A stretch of DNA of 64,000 nucleotides, taken from the NCBI GenBank assembly GCA_039932715.1, contig JBDTPN010000007.1, positions 1 through 64,000 of the forward strand, read 5' to 3'. Positions 61,042-64,000 of this stretch are shown piece after piece. The stretch's first letter is position 1, and every line of letters starts with the position of its first letter. Origin of the DNA: ZC4RG30 sp039932715 (lineage in GTDB: Bacteria > Pseudomonadota > Gammaproteobacteria > Steroidobacterales > Steroidobacteraceae). The translations under genes were made by a program, and so were the position numbers. The notes under the pieces were generated by a model, which was not told the DNA's origin, ran no database searches, and saw nothing but the letters and a program-made list of their open reading frames with translations.

Positions 61042-62145
61042 ATGAGTGAACCTGTGGCACAAATGGCCGGAATCCGGGCTGCAATCGAGCAGTACCAGGA
61101 CCCATGGATTGGACAGACGCTGGGCGCGTTGGGGGCCATCTCGTTTCTTGACGCAGATCACACCCAGATCAAGGCCGGCATCCGCCTGCCGGTGCCGGTA
61201 GGCGGCTATGAGGCGGAACTGGCTGCCGCCCTGGCAAACCACCTGCGCGCGGCCGGGTTTGCGCAAAGCCTTTCGCTGGACCTGCAAGCCGTCATCGTGG
61301 CCCATGCAGTGCAAAAACCGCTGAAGCCACTGCCTGGCATCCGCAATATCGTAGCCGTGGGCTCGGCCAAGGGTGGGGTGGGCAAGTCCACGGTGGCGGT
61401 CAACCTGGCGCTGGCCTGGGCTGCCATGGGCGCAAAAGTGGGCATGCTGGACGCCGATATCTATGGGCCCAGCCAGCCCACCATGTTGGGCCTGGGCCGC
61501 CAGCGGCCAACCGCCATAGAAGACAAACGCATCCGTCCGCTGGAGGCATTCGGCGTCAAGGCCATGTCCATCGGGTTCCTCATTGATCCGGATCAGCCCG
61601 CAATCTGGCGCGGGCCCATGGTGACCCAGGCGCTGACCCAGTTGCTGGGCGAGACCGAATGGGGAGATCTGGACTACCTGGTCATCGACATGCCGCCCGG
61701 AACAGGTGACCTGCAGCTGACACTGGCGCAGCGCGTGCCCGTGGCCGGCGCGATTATCGTGACCACGCCGCAGGAAATCGCGGTGGCCGACGCGCGCAAG
61801 GGATTGCGCATGTTCGAGAAGGTGCTGGTGCCGGTGCTGGGCATCGTCGAGAACATGAGCACGCATCACTGCACCAACTGTGGCCATGAGGACGCAATCT
61901 TCGGTACCGGTGGGGGTGAAGCCCTGGCCGCCGAATCCGGCACGCGACTGCTGGGCAGGTTGCCCCTGGACACACGCATCCGCATCGAGGCTGACGCCGG
62001 CACGCCGTCGGTAGTGGCCGCGGCCGACTCGCCGCGCGGCATTGCCTATCGCGACCTGGCGCGTCATGCCGCCGGCGCGCTGGCATGCCGCCCCCGTGAT
62101 CGCAGTTCCGCGTTTCCTGAAATCGTCGTCGAGAGAGCTTCATGA
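61042..62145 (+). CDS. apbC: ApbC/Mrp-type iron-sulfur cluster carrier P-loop ATPase
   Basis: The protein has 367 residues from the ATG at 61042. The deviant Walker A GSAKGGVGKSTVAVNLAL, MLDADIYGPSQPTMLG, IDMPPGTGDLQLTL and the cluster-binding CTNCGHEDAIFG motif identify a Mrp/NBP35-family carrier that delivers [4Fe-4S] clusters. The N-terminal 90 residues replace the usual MIP18-like domain with a divergent version. The stop overlaps dcd (ATGA at 62142-62145), a pairing common in gammaproteobacteria. It is divergent from the HEAT-kinase gene. Confidence 0.95.
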   Translation: MSEPVAQMAGIRAAIEQYQDPWIGQTLGALGAISFLDADHTQIKAGIRLPVPVGGYEAELAAALANHLRAAGFAQSLSLDLQAVIVAHAVQKPLKPLPGIRNIVAVGSAKGGVGKSTVAVNLALAWAAMGAKVGMLDADIYGPSQPTMLGLGRQRPTAIEDKRIRPLEAFGVKAMSIGFLIDPDQPAIWRGPMVTQALTQLLGETEWGDLDYLVIDMPPGTGDLQLTLAQRVPVAGAIIVTTPQEIAVADARKGLRMFEKVLVPVLGIVENMSTHHCTNCGHEDAIFGTGGGEALAAESGTRLLGRLPLDTRIRIEADAGTPSVVAAADSPRGIAYRDLARHAAGALACRPRDRSSAFPEIVVERAS

Positions 62146-62708
62146 CCATCAAGTCCGACAACTGGATCCGTCGCATGGCCGCATCCGGCGCAATGATCGA
62201 GCCCTTTGAGCCGGGACAGGTGCGCGAGGCCAATGGCACGCGCATAGTTTCCTACGGCACGTCCAGCTACGGTTACGACGTGCGCTGTGCGCGCGAATTC
62301 AAGATATTCACCAACATCAACAGCACCATTGTCGACCCGAAGAACTTCGATCCGCAGAGCTTCGTGGATGTGGCGTCGGACGTGTGCATCATTCCGCCCA
62401 ATTCATTCGCGCTGGCGCGGACGGTGGAATATTTCCGCATCCCACGTAATGTGCTGGTGGTGTGCCTGGGCAAATCCACTTACGCGCGCTGCGGCATCAT
62501 CGTCAACGTCACGCCGCTGGAGCCCGAGTGGGAAGGGCATGTGACGCTGGAGTTCTCGAACACCACGCCGCTGCCGGCAAAGATCTATGCCAATGAAGGG
62601 GTGGCGCAGATGCTGTTCTTCGAATCGGACGAGGTGTGCAGCACTTCTTACCGCGACCGCGGCGGCAAATACCAGGGTCAGAAAGGCGTGACCTTGCCGA
62701 AAGCTTAA
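62142..62708 (+). CDS. dcd: dCTP deaminase
   Basis: This 188-residue enzyme deaminates dCTP to dUTP for thymidylate synthesis. Motifs GTSSYGYDVRCA, NSFALARTVEYFRIPRNVLV, GKSTYARCGIIVNVTPLEPEWEGHVTLEFSN and NEGVAQMLFFE are typical of the trimeric enzyme. The last coding codons GQKGVTLPKA recur in two more copies downstream through a 48-bp tandem repeat, so the present stop may not be the ancestral 3' end. Confidence 0.96.
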   Translation: MTIKSDNWIRRMAASGAMIEPFEPGQVREANGTRIVSYGTSSYGYDVRCAREFKIFTNINSTIVDPKNFDPQSFVDVASDVCIIPPNSFALARTVEYFRIPRNVLVVCLGKSTYARCGIIVNVTPLEPEWEGHVTLEFSNTTPLPAKIYANEGVAQMLFFESDEVCSTSYRDRGGKYQGQKGVTLPKA

Positions 62709-62804
62709 GCTTCTAACGGCGTGGGTCAGAAAGGCGTGACCTTGCCGAAAGCTTAAGCTTCTAACGGCGTGGGTCAGAAAGGCGTTACGCTTCCCAAAGC
62801 CTGA
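62675..62804 (+). repeat. 48-bp tandem repeat at the dcd 3' end (two exact copies plus a diverged third)
   Basis: Copies begin at 62675, 62723 and 62771 with an exact 48-bp period. The first two are identical, each including GGTCAGAAAGGCGTGACC and the palindromic AAGCTTAAGCTT. The third (GGGTCAGAAAGGCGTTACG onward) still encodes GQKGVTLPKA and a stop, but with several synonymous differences (GTG/GTT, ACC/ACG, TTG/CTT, CCG/CCC, GCT/GCC). Confidence 0.95.
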
Positions 62805-62806
62805 AC

Positions 62807-63523
62807 TCAGGTTCCGCCCACTTTGGCGCTTTCCAGGGTCATGGACCATTCCACGCTGGTGCCACTGCGCCGCTCTACCTTCACCGGAAGAAAGCCCAGC
62901 TGCGGATCACACCAGAACCACGTGCCGTGTGGTGAGTCGGGGCGACCACTGCGATAGATGATGGTCTGGCTAACACCCAGTGGTGTCTTGATGGAGGCAG
63001 TGCCTTCCTCGGAATACACGTATTCCTTGATCTTGGTCTTGTCCACCATCAGCACGCGCGTCGGCGCCTGCCCGGCAAGCAGCGCATGCATCAGGGACAC
63101 CTGGATGGACATTCCATCCTGCAGGCCGGACTGCGTTGGCAGGTCCACTGGCTGCTTCTCGGCGGTGCCGGTCACGCGCCCACGTTCCCAATCGAAAACC
63201 AGGTCCTGGTCGCGGCGCTGGCTGTCGGTGCCATCGTCGCCGGTGAAGTGCTCGGGAAAGATCTGGCCGTTGCGAATGGAGAAAACGCTGCGGGATTTGA
63301 GTTCCGCGGGCAGCGCCAGCCGGAACAGGCCCTGCGCATCGCTTCGCGACGAATAAGACCAGCGACCGTCCGGCAGCTTTTGCAATTCGAGCTTGCTGCG
63401 ACCCGCCGACATGCCGTGCCACATGACATTGAAGCTGACGCTGAACGGCTGCAATTCAGCCGCGTACACCGGCGGTACCAGTGCTGCGGACAGTGCGATC
63501 AAGCCGGCGAAATGTTTGAACAT
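62807..63523 (-). CDS. DUF3108 domain-containing exported protein
   Basis: The precursor has 238 residues from the ATG at 63523. A signal peptide (MFKHFAGLIALSAALVPPVYA) is followed by the DUF3108 fold: LQPFSVSFNVMWHGMSAGRSKLELQKLPDGRWSYSSRSDAQG, IFPEHFTGDDG and FWCDPQLGFLPVKVERR. The family is periplasmic, of unknown function, and commonly follows purN in proteobacteria, as here (2-bp gap). Longer in-frame starts exist but do not precede a better signal. Confidence 0.9.
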   Translation of the reverse strand: MFKHFAGLIALSAALVPPVYAAELQPFSVSFNVMWHGMSAGRSKLELQKLPDGRWSYSSRSDAQGLFRLALPAELKSRSVFSIRNGQIFPEHFTGDDGTDSQRRDQDLVFDWERGRVTGTAEKQPVDLPTQSGLQDGMSIQVSLMHALLAGQAPTRVLMVDKTKIKEYVYSEEGTASIKTPLGVSQTIIYRSGRPDSPHGTWFWCDPQLGFLPVKVERRSGTSVEWSMTLESAKVGGT

Positions 63524-63525
63524 GA

Positions 63526-64000
63526 TTACAGCGCAGTGCCATCCAGGGTTGGCGAACCGTCGTTCCATTCCAGGCGTCGGTCGGCCATCCAGCCGATCAC
63601 CTGCGGGTAGATGATGTGCTCAATCGCATGAACGCGGGCTGAAAGTGTCTCCGCATCATCACCGGGCAGCACCGGTACGCGTCGCTGCAGCACCACCGGG
63701 CCGCCGTCGAGCTGGGCAGTGACAAAGTGCACGCTCGCGCCGTGTTCGGCATCCCCTGCTGCCAGTGCCCGGGCGTGCGTGTCCAGGCCTTTGTGGTGGG
63801 GCAGCAGCGAGGGATGGATGTTGAGCAGTCGGCCGGCGTAACGCGACACAAATCCTGCGGACAGCACGCGCATGAAGCCTGCCAGCACCACCAGCGTGGC
63901 CTGGCTGGCATCGATGGCAGCGGCCAGCGCGGACTCGAATACAGTGCGATCGGCTGCACTGTCAACCACCTGCGTGGCCAGGCCCAGCGCGCGCGCGCGC
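63526..64000 (-). CDS. purN: Phosphoribosylglycinamide formyltransferase, C-terminal part (5' end outside window)
   Basis: The frame is open to the window edge, and the visible 157 codons carry the core of PurN: LVVLAGFMRVLSAGFVSRYAGRLLNIHPSLLPHHKGLDTHARAL, then GASVHFVTAQLDGGPVVLQRRVPV with catalytic asparagine, histidine and aspartate. It transfers a formyl group from 10-formyl-THF to GAR in purine synthesis. The codons reading ARALGLATQVVD at the edge belong to the same gene and precede the first in-window start codon. It is the upstream partner of the DUF3108 gene. Confidence 0.94.
   Translation of the reverse strand, partial: RARALGLATQVVDSAADRTVFESALAAAIDASQATLVVLAGFMRVLSAGFVSRYAGRLLNIHPSLLPHHKGLDTHARALAAGDAEHGASVHFVTAQLDGGPVVLQRRVPVLPGDDAETLSARVHAIEHIIYPQVIGWMADRRLEWNDGSPTLDGTAL

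Noticed and set aside
62675..62804. CRISPR array
   Set aside because: There are only three abutting copies with no spacers, and the unit encodes the dcd C-terminus.

Overview
The window is GC-rich, densely coding bacterial chromosome and looks like a free-living gammaproteobacterium. The evidence is an RNase T, a homodimeric-type PyrC, an AceE/AceF/Lpd pyruvate dehydrogenase set, a CGFS glutaredoxin, DUF1841 and an ApbC-dcd pair. The large TonB receptor, AAHS-type transporters, P450 and hydrolases suggest a catabolically versatile relative of the Nevskiales/Steroidobacter group; that placement is inference. No rRNA, tRNA, IS element, prophage or CRISPR array was seen.

Region 1 (1-6.1 kb) is catabolic: the end of a fumarylacetoacetate-hydrolase-family gene, a BKACE (DUF849) plus AAHS transporter operon, a divergent LuxR-type regulator, and a secreted protein carrying two alpha/beta-hydrolase modules (the second CocE-like).

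Region 2 (6.1-8.3 kb) is a cytochrome b / molybdopterin oxidoreductase / Met-Lys-rich secreted peptide cassette. It resembles the YedZ1-YedY1-MrpX hypochlorite-scavenging system. An intrinsic terminator overlaps the stop codon between the enzyme and the peptide.

Region 3 (8.3-15.6 kb) holds two small regulator-effector operons, ArsR-SRPBCC and GntR-membrane protein, each with a clear palindromic operator. They are followed by an FMN reductase, a P-loop kinase-like protein, RmuC and several poorly known genes.

Region 4 (15.6-23.8 kb) is an uptake and oxidation unit: MFS transporter, TetR regulator with a palindrome, TonB-dependent receptor, a lipoprotein fusing a PQQ sugar dehydrogenase to a diheme module, and a cytochrome c.

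Region 5 (23.8-31.6 kb) is envelope-lipid chemistry: GT2, LAB_N and ArnT-like proteins, an LpxL-like acyltransferase, a fatty-acyl-AMP ligase with its own carrier domain, a P450 and a DUF374 acyltransferase.

Region 6 (31.7-48.2 kb) mixes housekeeping genes (nadC, rnt, pyrC, grxD, aceE-aceF-lpdA, an M61 peptidase) with two GGDEF-EAL proteins.

Region 7 (48.2-64 kb) contains DUF72 and Lhr helicase genes and a tight minus-strand operon: HEAT-repeat Ser/Thr kinase, two PilT/PilU ATPases, metG, nth and a DUF1841 gene. The divergent apbC-dcd pair follows, with a 48-bp tandem repeat at the dcd 3' end, then DUF3108 and a partial purN.

A recurring theme is tight stop-start coupling through NTGA overlaps (ATGA, GTGA, TTGA). 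In two cases, nadC and the DUF72 gene, the best-supported start is a non-canonical CTG inside a CTGA overlap.
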